A stretch of DNA of 64,000 bases from CAJQQK01 sp965224225. GTDB lineage: Bacteria > Pseudomonadota > Alphaproteobacteria > Rhizobiales > Hyphomicrobiaceae. The notes under the pieces are model-generated. The model had not been told where the DNA came from, searched no databases, and was given only the letters and a program-made list of their open reading frames with translations. The DNA is taken from positions 744,001 through 808,000 of the forward strand of contig CBDCZF010000035.1 of the NCBI GenBank assembly GCA_965224225.1, given 5' to 3'. Shown here piece after piece: positions 54,067-63,439 of the stretch (position 1 is its first letter; every line of letters begins with the position of its first letter). The position numbers were made by a program, and so were the translations under genes.

Positions 54067-54168
54067 ATGTAGAAAGGGACCGGCACGGCTCGTGGATTGA
54101 GGCTACGAGCGATGCTGTCTCAACGGCTCAGATCACCAAATAACGGCGCTTAGAAGGCAGCCTTGAAG

Positions 54169-54633
54169 ATGGCAGATGACAACCGTTCAGGCCCCGCAGA
54201 CCAGGCTTCGCCGGCATTGTCGCCGGCAGGCGTCAAGTCCCTGATTCTCGATCATTTCCCATCGTCGAACGACGACCTGCGCGACATCGAGATCCTCGAC
54301 TGCGGCGGGCGTCATGCCCGTATCAGGTTGCCGTTTGCCGACCGCTTCGCGCGCCCCGGCGGCACGATTTCGGGCCCGACGATGTTCCAACTCGCCGACC
54401 TCACCTCGTACGTCGCCATCATCGGCGACCTCGGCGAGCCGGCGATCGACTCCGTGACCACGACACTGACCATCAACTTCCTCGCCCGGCCGGAACCTGC
54501 CGAACTCACCTGCGACGTCAACATCCTGCGGCTCGGACGCCGCCAGGCCGTCTGCGAGGCACGCATATTCAGCGGCAGGGATGCGAAGCTGGTCGCCCAG
54601 GCAAGCTGCATCTATGCGTTGCCGCGGGGTTGA
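54169..54633 (+). CDS. PaaI-type acyl-CoA thioesterase (hotdog fold)
   Basis: 154 residues with hotdog-fold blocks: GGRHARIRLPFADRFARPGG, TISGPTMFQLADLTSYVAII, DSVTTTLTINFLARP and CDVNILRLGRRQAVCEARI. Thought to hydrolyse acyl- or aryl-CoA esters in the cytoplasm. ATG 54169 preferred over the TTG at 54163. It stands alone before the rplM–rpsI pair. Confidence 0.88.
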   Translation: MADDNRSGPADQASPALSPAGVKSLILDHFPSSNDDLRDIEILDCGGRHARIRLPFADRFARPGGTISGPTMFQLADLTSYVAIIGDLGEPAIDSVTTTLTINFLARPEPAELTCDVNILRLGRRQAVCEARIFSGRDAKLVAQASCIYALPRG

Positions 54634-54806
54634 GGGTTGATCGACGTAAAATACGGTAAAATAATACCTATTAACGCAAATCGTTGAAACAACGAAATTT
54701 TATCCCATTGCACCAAATCAAAAACGCACGTAGAACACCGCCTTCAGACATCGGCCGGCGAGCCAGCAGGTGCAACCCGGCCCGTATTTCTCAGGAACAC
54801 CAGATC

Positions 54807-55274
54807 ATGAAAACCTTCGTTGCCAAACCGGCCGAGGTGGAAAAGAAGTGGGTGCTGATCGACGCCGAAGGCCTCGTCGTCGGCCGTCTTGCCACCCTCA
54901 TCGCCACGCGCCTCAAGGGCAAGCACAAGCCGACCTACACGCCACACGTCGACATGGGCGACAACATCATCGTCATCAATGCCGACAAGGTCGTGTTCAC
55001 CGGCCGCAAATACGAAAACAAGCGCTACTACCGCCACACCGGTTATCCGGGCGGCATCAAGGAGCGTTCGCCGCGCATGATCATGGAGGGCAAGTTCCCC
55101 GAACGCGTTCTCGAGAAGGCCGTCGAACGCATGCTCGCGCGTGGCCCCCTGCAGCGGCGCATCATGCGCAATCTGCGCATCTACAAGGGCAGTGAGCATC
55201 CCCACGCGGCACAGAACCCCGAAGTGCTCGATGTCGCCGCCATGAACCCGAAGAACAAGAGGGCTGACGTATAA
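54807..55274 (+). CDS. rplM: Ribosomal protein uL13
   Basis: 155 residues: MKTFVAKPAEVEKKWVLIDA, GLVVGRLATLIATRLKGKHK, NADKVVFTGRKYENKRYYRH, PGGIKERSPRMIMEGKFPER and GSEHPHAAQNPEVLDV. Large-subunit assembly protein. ATG 54807 has AGGAAC upstream; the longer ORF from 54684 is leader. The TAATG junction couples it to rpsI. Confidence 0.97.
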   Translation: MKTFVAKPAEVEKKWVLIDAEGLVVGRLATLIATRLKGKHKPTYTPHVDMGDNIIVINADKVVFTGRKYENKRYYRHTGYPGGIKERSPRMIMEGKFPERVLEKAVERMLARGPLQRRIMRNLRIYKGSEHPHAAQNPEVLDVAAMNPKNKRADV

Positions 55275-55756
55275 TGGCCGACGAAATCAAGACACTCGAA
55301 GACCTCGGCGAGGCTGCCGACGCCGAAGCCGTCAGCGAAGCGCCCGTCCATGTCCAGAAGATCGACACGCTGGGCCGCGCCTATGCGACCGGCAAGCGCA
55401 AGGATGCCGTCGCCCGCGTCTGGATCAAGCCCGGCAGCGGCCGCATGATCATCAACGACCGCGATTACGACAAGTATTTCGCCCGCCCGGTGCTGCAAAT
55501 GCTGCTGCGTCAGCCGCTGCAAACCGCCGAGCGGCTCGACCAATACGACGTTATGGCAACCGTCAAGGGCGGCGGCCTGTCGGGCCAGGCCGGTGCCGTG
55601 CGCCACGGTATCTCGAAGGCACTGACCTACTACGAGCCGGAATTGCGCCCGGTCCTCAAGAAGGGCGGCTTCCTGACCCGCGACAGCCGTACCGTCGAGC
55701 GCAAGAAGTACGGCAAGGCCAAGGCCCGCCGCAGCTTCCAGTTCTCGAAGCGCTGA
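55274..55756 (+). CDS. rpsI: Ribosomal protein uS9
   Basis: 160 residues. An acidic N-terminal extension of about 30 residues typical of alphaproteobacteria precedes the core: RAYATGKRKDAVARVWIKPG, QAGAVRHGISKALTYYEPEL, and the C-terminal RRSFQFSKR tail that reaches the decoding centre tRNA. Overlaps rplM by one base. A terminator follows. Confidence 0.97.
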   Translation: MADEIKTLEDLGEAADAEAVSEAPVHVQKIDTLGRAYATGKRKDAVARVWIKPGSGRMIINDRDYDKYFARPVLQMLLRQPLQTAERLDQYDVMATVKGGGLSGQAGAVRHGISKALTYYEPELRPVLKKGGFLTRDSRTVERKKYGKAKARRSFQFSKR

Positions 55757-55782
55757 TCGGATCGGCCACTATCAGCTCGCAG

Positions 55783-55809
55783 AAAGGCTCGCTCAGGCGG
55801 GCCTTTTTC
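55783..55809 (+). terminator. Rho-independent terminator after rpsI
   Basis: AAAGGCTCGC (55783–55792) pairs with GCGGGCCTTT (55797–55806) around a TCAG loop and runs into TTTTT. Confidence 0.88.
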
Positions 55810-56049
55810 TTGTCTTGACCGGCTATTGATGTGAACCACTTGTGGTTCTGGGACTATGCATTCGCAAGCCAACAATGCGTTTTCACGGCCCTTTGCCCCT
55901 CACCCTACCCCTCTCCCCGTGAAGTACGGGGAGAGGGAACTTGACCCGTCGCGTGGCCAAGGACAGTGCACCGCTGCACAGCCGGATTCCCTCTCCCCGT
56001 AGCGCCACTTCGGCGCGTACGGGGAGAGGGTTAGCATCTGTGTTTGTAG

Positions 56050-57018
56050 TCAAGAGCATTTGGGCTCCCAATGACGGTCCTCAGTGATCAGCGTGTTGGC
56101 CAGGATTACAAGTTTGCGCATGACCGCGGTCAAGGCCACCTTGGCCGGTTTGCCGTTCTCTCTAAGGCGTTTGTAGAAGGTGCTGAGATCGGATCTGGCG
56201 CAGCGTGCCGCGGAGACGGCTGCCATGTAGAGCGGATTGCGAATCTGGCTGCGCCCGCCTTTGATGGCACGCCTGCCACGCATCGCGCCCGAATCCCAAT
56301 TCATCGGCGCAACCCCGACAAGGGCCGCGATCTGTTTGCCATCGAGGCTGCCCAGCTCGCTCAAATGCACGATCATCATCATGGCAGTTGCCGGTCCGAT
56401 ACCGGGGATCGAGGTGAGGATCTCGTAACGCCGCGCCAGTCCGGGGTCGCCTTCGATGCGTGCCAAAATCTGCGCCTCGAGCCCGGCGATCCGGCGCTCA
56501 ATGTCTGTGATGTGACCCGCAATCGTGCGCCTCACAGTGCCATCCTCGCACATTTCCAGGTGGCAGATATAGGCAGTCCTATCGCCCTTCATCTTGTTCA
56601 GCGCGCCCATCATTTCCTGCAGTGCGATCATGGACTTACTCGGCACTGGTGTGGCCTCAAGCGGCATCGCTTCACCAAGCCTGGCAAGTGTCATGGCGTC
56701 GATCTTGTCGGTCTTGGCAAGCGCACCAAGCGCATCGGCGAACTTGCGCGAGCGATAGGGATTGACAATCGCCACGCCGTAACCGGCCGCCCCGAGCGAA
56801 CGATGTGCGGCACGGTGATACTTGCCTGTCGCCTCCATGACGATCAGCGCGATTTTGAAGCCGTCGAGCTGTCGTTTGATCTTTCTGAAGCCACTGGCAT
56901 CGTTGGTAACCCGCAGGCTTTTGCCGACGGGATGGAGATAAACGTCGAGATGGCCTTTACTGACGTCGATACCGACGTACACTTGCGACTCAGCGCTCAG
57001 CTTGACCTTGCCTTGCAT
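56050..57018 (-). CDS. IS110-family transposase (DEDD recombinase)
   Basis: 322 residues. The N-terminal RuvC-like DEDD domain has YVGIDVSKGHLDVYL (Asp), LIVMEATGKYHRAAH (Glu) and ALAKTDKIDAMTLARLGE (Asp pair). The C-terminal Transposase_20 domain has LTSIPGIGPATAMMMIVHLS, ALVGVAPMNWDSGAMRGRR and the catalytic Ser region in IRNPLYMAAVSAARC. It appears intact. ATG at 57018 follows GAGG; a TTG at 57036 is a second option. It overlaps the 3' part of the predicted bridge RNA. Confidence 0.93.
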   Translation of the reverse strand: MQGKVKLSAESQVYVGIDVSKGHLDVYLHPVGKSLRVTNDASGFRKIKRQLDGFKIALIVMEATGKYHRAAHRSLGAAGYGVAIVNPYRSRKFADALGALAKTDKIDAMTLARLGEAMPLEATPVPSKSMIALQEMMGALNKMKGDRTAYICHLEMCEDGTVRRTIAGHITDIERRIAGLEAQILARIEGDPGLARRYEILTSIPGIGPATAMMMIVHLSELGSLDGKQIAALVGVAPMNWDSGAMRGRRAIKGGRSQIRNPLYMAAVSAARCARSDLSTFYKRLRENGKPAKVALTAVMRKLVILANTLITEDRHWEPKCS

Positions 57019-57207
57019 ACGGGACCTCGCTCCCAATCATCTGTTCAGGTTGCAGCGCAATGGGCGGGCGACCACGCTAACCCGCGGTGCCGGGCACCAG
57101 GGTGGGGACGGTCCGACCCGCCCGACCGCTTGGGGGAGGCCTCCCCCAAGCGGTCGACCAGATGTCACCTGATTCGCGGCCCGAAACGAACAAGCCTGAA
57201 ACATGCA
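57000..57207 (-). ncRNA. Predicted IS110 bridge RNA
   Basis: In minus orientation the order is a long 5' hairpin (57155–57124, 32-bp perfect palindrome), a target-like loop and a donor-like loop, as in IS621. The first internal loop is closed by GGGCGGG/CCCGCCC, is tipped by GGTGCC-C-GGCACC, and shows CACCCT (57104–57099) on its 5' side and GGGTTAG (57083–57077) on its 3' side. These match the left target half and complement the right target half, both through the CT core. The second loop has ACAGATG (57044–57038) and ATGCAAG (57018–57012) around a GGGA/TCCC hairpin, matching the element's right end and complementing its left end. RNA ends are approximate. Confidence 0.78.
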
Positions 57208-57292
57208 AGGGTGAGGGGCATAGGGCCGTGCGGATTGAACGGTCAACTGCAGTGCTAGCCCACAATTTAAGGTGATACCGGGTAGTAGGTTT

Positions 57293-57604
57293 TCAGCGCG
57301 CACAGAACGTCGCCGTCACCAGGCAGCGGTATTCGACCCCGATCGGGCCGAAGTTTGCATAGACCGTGCACGAGACGGTCTCGTTGCTCGACTTGAGCGA
57401 CCCCTCGCCCGACCAGCCGCGGGACCTCAGATGCTCAACGGCATACTCGCGCAACTTTTCGCGTGCCGCCGCCGTCGCTGCCGGTTTGCCGAACGCGACA
57501 TCGGAAAGCGGCAACCTGGCGCAGATTTCTGCGCTGACTGGCTGGGCAACGCCCGCCAAGGCGACTATCGCTGTACTCAAGATGATCAAGCTGAAACGGT
57601 TCAT
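57293..57604 (-). CDS. Hypothetical secreted protein
   Basis: 103 residues from ATG 57604 with a signal peptide (FSLIILSTAIVALAGVAQPVSA). The mature part has AAAREKLREYAVEHLRSRGW and two or more cysteines (EICARLP, VSCTVYANFG, RCLVTATFCAR) suggesting disulfides in the periplasm. No family recognised. The gene follows the IS element and precedes, on the same strand, nothing obviously related. Confidence 0.7.
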   Translation of the reverse strand: MNRFSLIILSTAIVALAGVAQPVSAEICARLPLSDVAFGKPAATAAAREKLREYAVEHLRSRGWSGEGSLKSSNETVSCTVYANFGPIGVEYRCLVTATFCAR

Positions 57605-57638
57605 CTCTGCATTACCCCCCAATTGACCCGTATAATCC

Positions 57639-58385
57639 TCAAAGCGATATCAGGTCCGCCAGCTCCCTTAGCGAGTGAACGCGATGCTGCGGCTCGCCGC
57701 CATCGGCGACCGCATGCTGGTCGTGGATCGGGTTCTCGCGCATGACCTGTACCGACATCCAGCCACGCTGATTGGGCGTAACGAAGTCCTTCGCCGGATT
57801 ATCGCCGATGTAGACGTAGCGATCACCGGGCCGGCCGATGCGCGCCTCGATGGTTTCATAAGCGCGGGGGTGCGGCTTGAAGAAGTCGCGACCACCAAGT
57901 TCGTCGGTCAGCACGATCGCCGCGAAATGATGCGCGATGGCAAGGGCTGCAACTTTCGCTGCCTGCACTTTCGCCGTCCCGTCAGTGATCAGGCCGAGCC
58001 GTGCCCGCGCGCCAAAATACTCGAGCGCCCAGCGGCCATCCTCGAACAGTTCGATTTCGGGATCGTGATCGCGATAGGCGCCGATCAATTCGGCGATGTG
58101 GTCCTGGGTGTGATCGGGCATCCGGTTGGCCATCGACAATCGGAAAACAGCGCCGAGGTGCCCGTCATCGAGCAGGCGGATCATGTCGTCGCCAAGGCCA
58201 TCGATCCCCCAGGTGGCCGCCGCATAGCGCCCGGCGGCACGAAAGCCGGAGTGGGCAAACTGGCGCTCGGGATAGAGCGTGTCGTCGAGATCGAAGATCA
58301 CGTGGGTCGATTGAGGCTTGGACAAATCGCCGGCCTTGCTGTTATTAGGCGCCCAGCCCGATCTACCGATCCATCGGGCCAACAT
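57639..58385 (-). CDS. HAD-superfamily hydrolase (pyrimidine 5'-nucleotidase-like)
   Basis: Up to 248 residues. HAD motif I is VIFDLDDTLYPE, motif II LGLITDGTAKVQAAK, motif III FFKPHPRAYET and motif IV YVYIGDNPAKDFVTPNQRGW. The helical cap lies between motifs I and II. It resembles YjjG/pyrimidine 5'-nucleotidases. The only ATG is at 58385, just 15 bp from the divergent argC start; a TTG at 58325 would leave room for promoters and fits the family N-terminus better. Confidence 0.87.
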   Translation of the reverse strand: MLARWIGRSGWAPNNSKAGDLSKPQSTHVIFDLDDTLYPERQFAHSGFRAAGRYAAATWGIDGLGDDMIRLLDDGHLGAVFRLSMANRMPDHTQDHIAELIGAYRDHDPEIELFEDGRWALEYFGARARLGLITDGTAKVQAAKVAALAIAHHFAAIVLTDELGGRDFFKPHPRAYETIEARIGRPGDRYVYIGDNPAKDFVTPNQRGWMSVQVMRENPIHDQHAVADGGEPQHRVHSLRELADLISL

Positions 58386-58400
58386 TCAGGATCTCGGACA

Positions 58401-59339
58401 ATGGCACAGAACTCAACCGTTTTCATCGATGGCGAAGCCGGTACCACGGGCCTTGGCATCCGTGAGCGGCTGGCCGAGGTTCAGGGCATTACCGTGCGCA
58501 GCATCGCCGATGCCGACCGCAAGGACCCAAATGCCAAGCGCGAATTAATGCGCGAAGTCGACCTCGTCGTCCTCTGCCTGCCGGATGATGCCTCGCGCGA
58601 AACGGCAGCGCTGGCCGACACCCTGCCGGACGGCGGCCCGAAGATCGTCGATGCCTCGACCGCGCACCGCGTCGCCGACGGCTGGGCGTACGGCTTCCCC
58701 GAGATCTCGGCGGATCAGGCGGCAGAAATCCGCAATGCCAGGCGGGTCGCCAATCCCGGCTGCTATCCGACCGGCGGTATCGCTCTGATCCGGCCGCTCG
58801 TCGACCGCGGCATCATTCCGGCCGACTATCCGATCACGGTCAACGCGGTCTCTGGTTACTCCGGCGGCGGCAAGGCGATGATCGCCGATCACGAGAGCGG
58901 CAGCGCGCCGGCGTTCGAGTTGTACGGCCTCAGCCTCACGCACAAGCATGTGCCTGAATTGCAGAAGTATGCCCGCCTCGGCCGCCGGCCGATTTTCGTA
59001 CCTTCGGTCGGCCACTTCCCGAGGGGTATGCTGGTCAGCGTGCCCCTGCATCTCGACACGTTGCCGGGCAAGCCCACACTGCAGACATTGCATGATGCGC
59101 TCGCCGAGCAGTTTGCAGGCTCGGAGTTGGTGAGCGTGCTCGATCCGGCAAGCGATCCGGACATGGCCGGCGGCCGCATTACCGCTGAGACACTGGCAAA
59201 CACTGACAAGCTCGAACTGCGCGTCTACGGCAACCAGCAGCTTGGCCAGGCCGTACTCGTCGCGCGCCTCGACAATCTGGGCAAGGGCGCGTCCGGAGCT
59301 GCCGTCCAGAACATCCGCCTGATGCTGGGGCTGGATTAG
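58401..59339 (+). CDS. argC: N-acetyl-gamma-glutamyl-phosphate reductase (type 2)
   Basis: 312 residues, the short form. It has VFIDGEAGTTGLGIRERL (NADP loop), VVLCLPDDASRETAALAD, the catalytic Cys in RVANPGCYPTGGIALIRPL, and VGHFPRGMLVSVPLHL. Third step of arginine biosynthesis. The ORF extends upstream to 57675 through the antisense HAD gene, but ATG 58401 matches the type 2 N-terminus. It lies downstream of rplM–rpsI as in other alphaproteobacteria, with the IS in between. Confidence 0.94.
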   Translation: MAQNSTVFIDGEAGTTGLGIRERLAEVQGITVRSIADADRKDPNAKRELMREVDLVVLCLPDDASRETAALADTLPDGGPKIVDASTAHRVADGWAYGFPEISADQAAEIRNARRVANPGCYPTGGIALIRPLVDRGIIPADYPITVNAVSGYSGGGKAMIADHESGSAPAFELYGLSLTHKHVPELQKYARLGRRPIFVPSVGHFPRGMLVSVPLHLDTLPGKPTLQTLHDALAEQFAGSELVSVLDPASDPDMAGGRITAETLANTDKLELRVYGNQQLGQAVLVARLDNLGKGASGAAVQNIRLMLGLD

Positions 59340-59379
59340 GTCACAAACTCATAAATCTTGCCTCATTGGTGTCGGCCGA

Positions 59380-59664
59380 TCAAATACGTTCGTCGGGTGA
59401 CGACCAGATCATCAGCGACAGCACCACGAACGCCGCCAGAAATACCGCGAGGACCAGGCTCACGCCCCAAACAGCCATCGACATCCAAAGCGCGAGCGGG
59501 GTCGCCAGGCAGATGAACCCGCAAAGCGCGATTATGCGATGGCGTACGCCACGCGGCACCCGTGCCAGCAGGCGCTGCAGGACGCCCATAATGCCTTGGA
59601 CAAACAGCATGGTGGAGTTTGGCGGTTGAATTCGTACGCTGTCAATCACCGCCGCGAGATTCAA
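59380..59664 (-). CDS. Small hypothetical membrane protein
   Basis: Up to 94 residues with two adjacent helices (IIALCGFICLATPLALWMSM and VSLVLAVFLAAFVVLSLMIW). TTG at 59664 would overlap the pdeM stop by 4 bp; ATG at 59610 gives 76 residues. No family recognised. Position directly downstream of pdeM suggests co-transcription. Confidence 0.55.
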   Translation of the reverse strand: MNLAAVIDSVRIQPPNSTMLFVQGIMGVLQRLLARVPRGVRHRIIALCGFICLATPLALWMSMAVWGVSLVLAVFLAAFVVLSLMIWSSPDERI

Positions 59665-60383
59665 TCATCGCGCAACAGACGGCTGGCGACCGGATAGAGA
59701 CCTTCGTGGCCCATCATCCAGACGTGAAAGCCGTCGTGGCCGAGGACCGGCTCGAAGGCCGCGTCGAGCACGTTCAATCCGCCTGTATACGCCCCGAAGG
59801 CTGGCAGCACCATGCGCCGGCCGTTGCCGACGAAGCACGGCCGACGGATGCTGGCCCCGTGCAGTGATATACGTGCTGCAGGATGCAGATGGCCGGCAAT
59901 CTCATGCGTGACGGGGCCTGCCGCCGGCTCATGCCGGAAGGTGAGCCCGCCAAGGCGCAGTTCGTCGAGCACCGTGCCGCCCAGTGACCGGGGCAATTCC
60001 GGATCGTGGTTGCCCCTGATCCAGAACCAGTCGCGGTCATCGATGATCAGCTCGAGGATCGCGCGATCATCGTCGCCGAGCCGATCCGGCCCGCCGGCAT
60101 CGTGAAAGCTGTCGCCAAGCGCAATGATGGTTTCGGCATCGTACCGGTCGATCGCTTCGGCCATCGCCAGCAACGTCGCGCGCGTATCATAAGGCGGCAG
60201 CATCTGGCCCCGCTCGGCAAAATGCGAACCCTTTTCGAGATGCATATCGGCGACGATCAGCACGCCTTCGCCCGGCCAGTAGAGCGCTCCCGACCGGTCG
60301 GCGGTAAGCGAGCGACCGCTGACCGTGACACGCTGGGCGTCGTAGTCCCTGAGGTCGAACCGCCCCGGCTTCAACTCGAGCAT
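59661..60383 (-). CDS. pdeM: Ligase-associated DNA damage response endonuclease PdeM
   Basis: 240 residues of the calcineurin-type metallophosphoesterase fold: LIVADMHLEKGSHFAERG, IIALGDSFHDAGG, WIRGNHDPELP and THEIAGHLHPAARISLHG give all metal ligands. The PdeM family sits beside an Lhr-like DEXH helicase, as here (15 bp downstream of it). The partners, exonuclease and ATP-dependent ligase, are not in this window. Confidence 0.9.
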   Translation of the reverse strand: MLELKPGRFDLRDYDAQRVTVSGRSLTADRSGALYWPGEGVLIVADMHLEKGSHFAERGQMLPPYDTRATLLAMAEAIDRYDAETIIALGDSFHDAGGPDRLGDDDRAILELIIDDRDWFWIRGNHDPELPRSLGGTVLDELRLGGLTFRHEPAAGPVTHEIAGHLHPAARISLHGASIRRPCFVGNGRRMVLPAFGAYTGGLNVLDAAFEPVLGHDGFHVWMMGHEGLYPVASRLLRDD

Positions 60384-60398
60384 TGAGCCCCCGCTGCG

Positions 60399-62996
60399 TT
60401 ATTGAGCATCCCCTGATGAGTCGATGGCAAGCTCGCCGACAATAGTTTCGGCCGCATCGCGCAATAGGTCATCAGCCGTTCGGCCGGGCACCCGCTCGCG
60501 ACCGATCTCGAGCAATAGCGGCACGGCTAGCGGCGATACCCGCTCAAGGCCTACATGCCTGATTCGGCCCCTGATCCGGCGCAGAAATTCGCCGAGCCGG
60601 CGGATGTCGAGCAGGCCCGTCGCAGTATCCGCCCAGGCCGCCTCGAGCAGCAGGTGCCCCGGGTCGTGCTGACGCAGGACATCGTAGATCAGGTCGGATG
60701 ACGCCGTCATCTGGCGGCCGGTCTTTTCGCGTCCCGGATGGCGCCGCTCGATCAGCCCGGAGATGATCGCACACATCCGGAAAGTGCGCTTCATCAGGTT
60801 CGAGCCGGCCAGCCAGGCATCGAGATCATCACCGAGCATGTCTTCCTCGAACAGTTCGCCAAGATCGAGCCGGCCCGATGAAATTCGCTCCCCAACATCG
60901 CGGGCACACCACAACGCCAAACCATAGTCATTTGCAACAAAACCGATGGGCAAGACGCCTGCTCGCTGTAGGCGACGGGTGAGCAGCATGCCGAGCGTCT
61001 GGTGGGCAAGGCGGCCTTCGAAGGGGTAGGCAACCAGGTACGACTTGTCCTGGCGCGGGAACGTCTCGACCAGGACATCACCGGCCGCCGGCAACTCGGA
61101 CCGCTCCGCCTGCAAGCGCAGCCAGTCGTGAACCGGCTCGGGCAGATACTGCCAATCCTCGGCATGCGCCAGCATCTCGCGCACCCGCTCGGCAAGATGA
61201 GTCGAAAGCGGGAATTTGCCGCCCGGATAGCTCGGAATGGCTGGATCGGCGGCCGAGGCGTGCGAAACGTAAGCCTCGGTCTCGTGCATACCCTCGAAAC
61301 GCACGACCTGGCCGGAAAACACGAATGTATCGCCGGCATTGAGTTCGCCGATGAAATACTCGTCGATCTCGCCGAGCACCTTGCCGCCGTACCGCGGCCG
61401 CCGCCTGCTCCCGGATTTGCCGCGCGGCCGGATCAGGCGCACCGTGATCTTCGGGCTTTCGACGATCGTGCCGCAGTTGAGGCGGACCTGCTGGGCGAGG
61501 CGCGGATGGGCAAGCCGCAACCGGCCGTCTTCAGTCGGCTTGAGACGGGCATAGCGCTCGTATGCGCGCAGCGCATAGCCACCGGTCGCCACAAAATCGA
61601 CGGCGCGATCGAAAGTCTTGCGATCGAGGCCCGCGTAGGGCTGCGCCGATCTCACTTCATCGAACAGTTCCGTCGGCTCGAACGGCCCGGCGCATGCCGT
61701 GCTCATGATGTGCTGGGCGAGCACGTCGAGCGTACCGGTGCGGTTGAGGACGGCATCCTGCGTGCCGGCGTAAGCCGCATCGAGGGCGGCACGGCATTCG
61801 AGCACTTCGAAGGCGGTTGGAGGGCACGAGCAGCGCTTTCGACGGCTCGTCGAGACGGTGGTTGGCGCGGCCGATCCGTTGCAGGAGCCGGCTCGCCCCC
61901 TTCGGCGCGCCGACATTGATCACCAGATCGACATCACCCCAGTCGATACCGAGATCGAGCGTCGAGGTCGCCACGACCGCCTTGAGTTTGCCGGCCGCCA
62001 TCGCCGCCTCGACCTTGCGCCGCTGGCCGGCATCGAGCGAAACCATGGTGCAACGCAATAGCAAGGTTGTCGTCGTTGATCCGCCAAAGCTCCTGGAACA
62101 GCAGTTCAGCCTGGCTGCGCGTATTGACGAAGAGAAGCGACAGTTTGTGCGCCTTCACCGCTTCGTAGATGTTCGAGACCGCATAGCGCGCCGTGTGGCC
62201 CGACCAGGGCAGCGGTTCGTTACCTTCGAGGATCGTGATATCGGGCGCAACGCCGCCGTCGGTCACGACGAGGTCGGCAAGTTCGGTGCGCTCATCGGGC
62301 GCAACCTGCGCCTTGAGATAGGCGCGCAATTCACTTGGCCGCGCGACGGTTGCCGAAAGACCCGTCAGGCGCACTCCCGGTGCAAGGCGGCGTAGCCGGG
62401 CAAGATCGAGGCTCAAAAGATCGCCCCGCTTCGAGGCGACGAGGGCATGCAGTTCGTCGAGCACGACGGCCTTCAGGGTGCGAAACAGTCGCTCCGACTG
62501 CGCATGCGTCAAGAGCAGTGCCAACTGCTCAGGCGTGGTCAGCAGGATGTTCGGCGGCCGCGATCGCTGACGCTGTTTCTTGGGCAACCGAGGTATCGCC
62601 GGTGCGCGTCTCGACAGTGAGGTCGAGACCCATTTCGGCAACCGGCTCGGTGAGGTTGCGTGCGACATCGACGGCCAGCGCCTTGAGGGGCGAGATATAG
62701 AGCGTGTGCAGCTCGTGGACGTGATCGCTCTGCCCGCGCCAATCATCCGAAAGCAGATCGACGAGACTCGGCAGAAAGCCAGCAAGCGTCTTGCCGGCAC
62801 CGGTTGGCGCGATCAGCAGGGTATCACGTCCGGCGCCCGCCTTTTTGATCAGCGCAGACTGGTGCGCCCGAGGCCGCCAGCCGCGCCTGTCAAACCAGCC
62901 GGCTATCGGCCCCGGCAGTTCGCTCGCCCATTCGCGGTCGCCTTTCCTTCTCCCTGTCTTCGTTCGAGCAGCCATTCGATTTGCCTGAACTGGCAA
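60399..62996 (-). pseudogene. Ligase-associated DEXH-box (Lhr-like) helicase, three +1 frameshifts
   Basis: The full protein (about 865 residues) is spread over four frames on the minus strand. Part 1 (62996 down to ~62585) has Walker A TLLIAPTGAGKTLAGF. Part 2 (to ~62041) has NILLTTPEQLALLL and VVLDELHALV. Part 3 (to ~61813) has STLDLGIDWGDVDLVIN and RIGRANHRLDEPSKA. Part 4 (to 60399) has FEVLECRAALDAAYAG onward. Each junction is repaired by removing one base, at a short homopolymer: GGG 62582–62584, AAA 62040–62042, GG 61812–61813 (plus-strand letters). All domains are otherwise intact, so sequencing or assembly error is as likely as true decay. Confidence 0.85.
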
Positions 62997-63439
62997 TGAT
63001 TTAGGTCAGTCACGAAACAGCACGCCACGCAATGCCGCAATGCAATAAGCGTGACCGTCACCGATCGGGCGGAATTTTGGGAACAAAACACCTCCTCTCA
63101 CGATTGTCATTCTACCATTTTGCGAATGCATTTGGCCCGGCAAGCTGATAGAGAGTCGGACCACTTGTAACGGAACTGTCATTACTTGATGAATTGGGAG
63201 ATGGAAACGCATGCTCAAATGTCGGGATCGAAGTTTGAGGCTTCCCAATGCCGGCCGAAACGGTGGCACCAAAACTGCAGCTTCGATTGGGGGAACATCT
63301 GTCGCTGACAACAAGCCGGATGACATATGACAACAAGTCCAACTCGCGTTAGTCGTTGCATGTTGGAACGGTTTGCTTTCAAGGCTTTGTCTGCAGGCCG
63401 CGTCGAGACCATGTTTAAGGCGCAACGCGGTACCGTACA
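62997..63439. other. Gene-free stretch before the DUF262 gene
   Basis: 443 bp with lower GC than its surroundings. ORFs on the minus strand show no recognisable product. It should hold the promoters of the divergent helicase and DUF262 genes. Confidence 0.5.

Larger units (their letters stand above)
56035..57209 (-). mobile_element. IS110-family insertion sequence
   Basis: 1,175 bp including one copy of a CT core (minus-strand sense). The ends are fixed by the interrupted repeat: in minus orientation the target reads TCACC-CT-AACCC, the left junction TCACC-CT-TGCATG and the right junction ACAGATG-CT-AACCC. There are no terminal inverted repeats, as usual for IS110. It holds one transposase gene and a ~190-bp non-coding left end upstream of it with strong RNA structure. 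Confidence 0.9.
55894..57220. repeat. Family D palindromic repeat, copy 2, split by the IS110 element
   Basis: The left part is 55894–56034 and the right end is 57208–57220. The left arm TGCCCCTCACCCTACCCC should be mirrored by a right arm ending GGGTGAGGGGCA. That piece is missing at 56034 and is found after the element at 57209–57220. Joined, the arms match in 25 of 26 outer bases. Confidence 0.88.

Noticed and set aside
57675..58400. Upstream extension of argC by 242 codons
   Set aside because: The extension reads antisense through the HAD gene; the conserved argC N-terminus starts at 58401.
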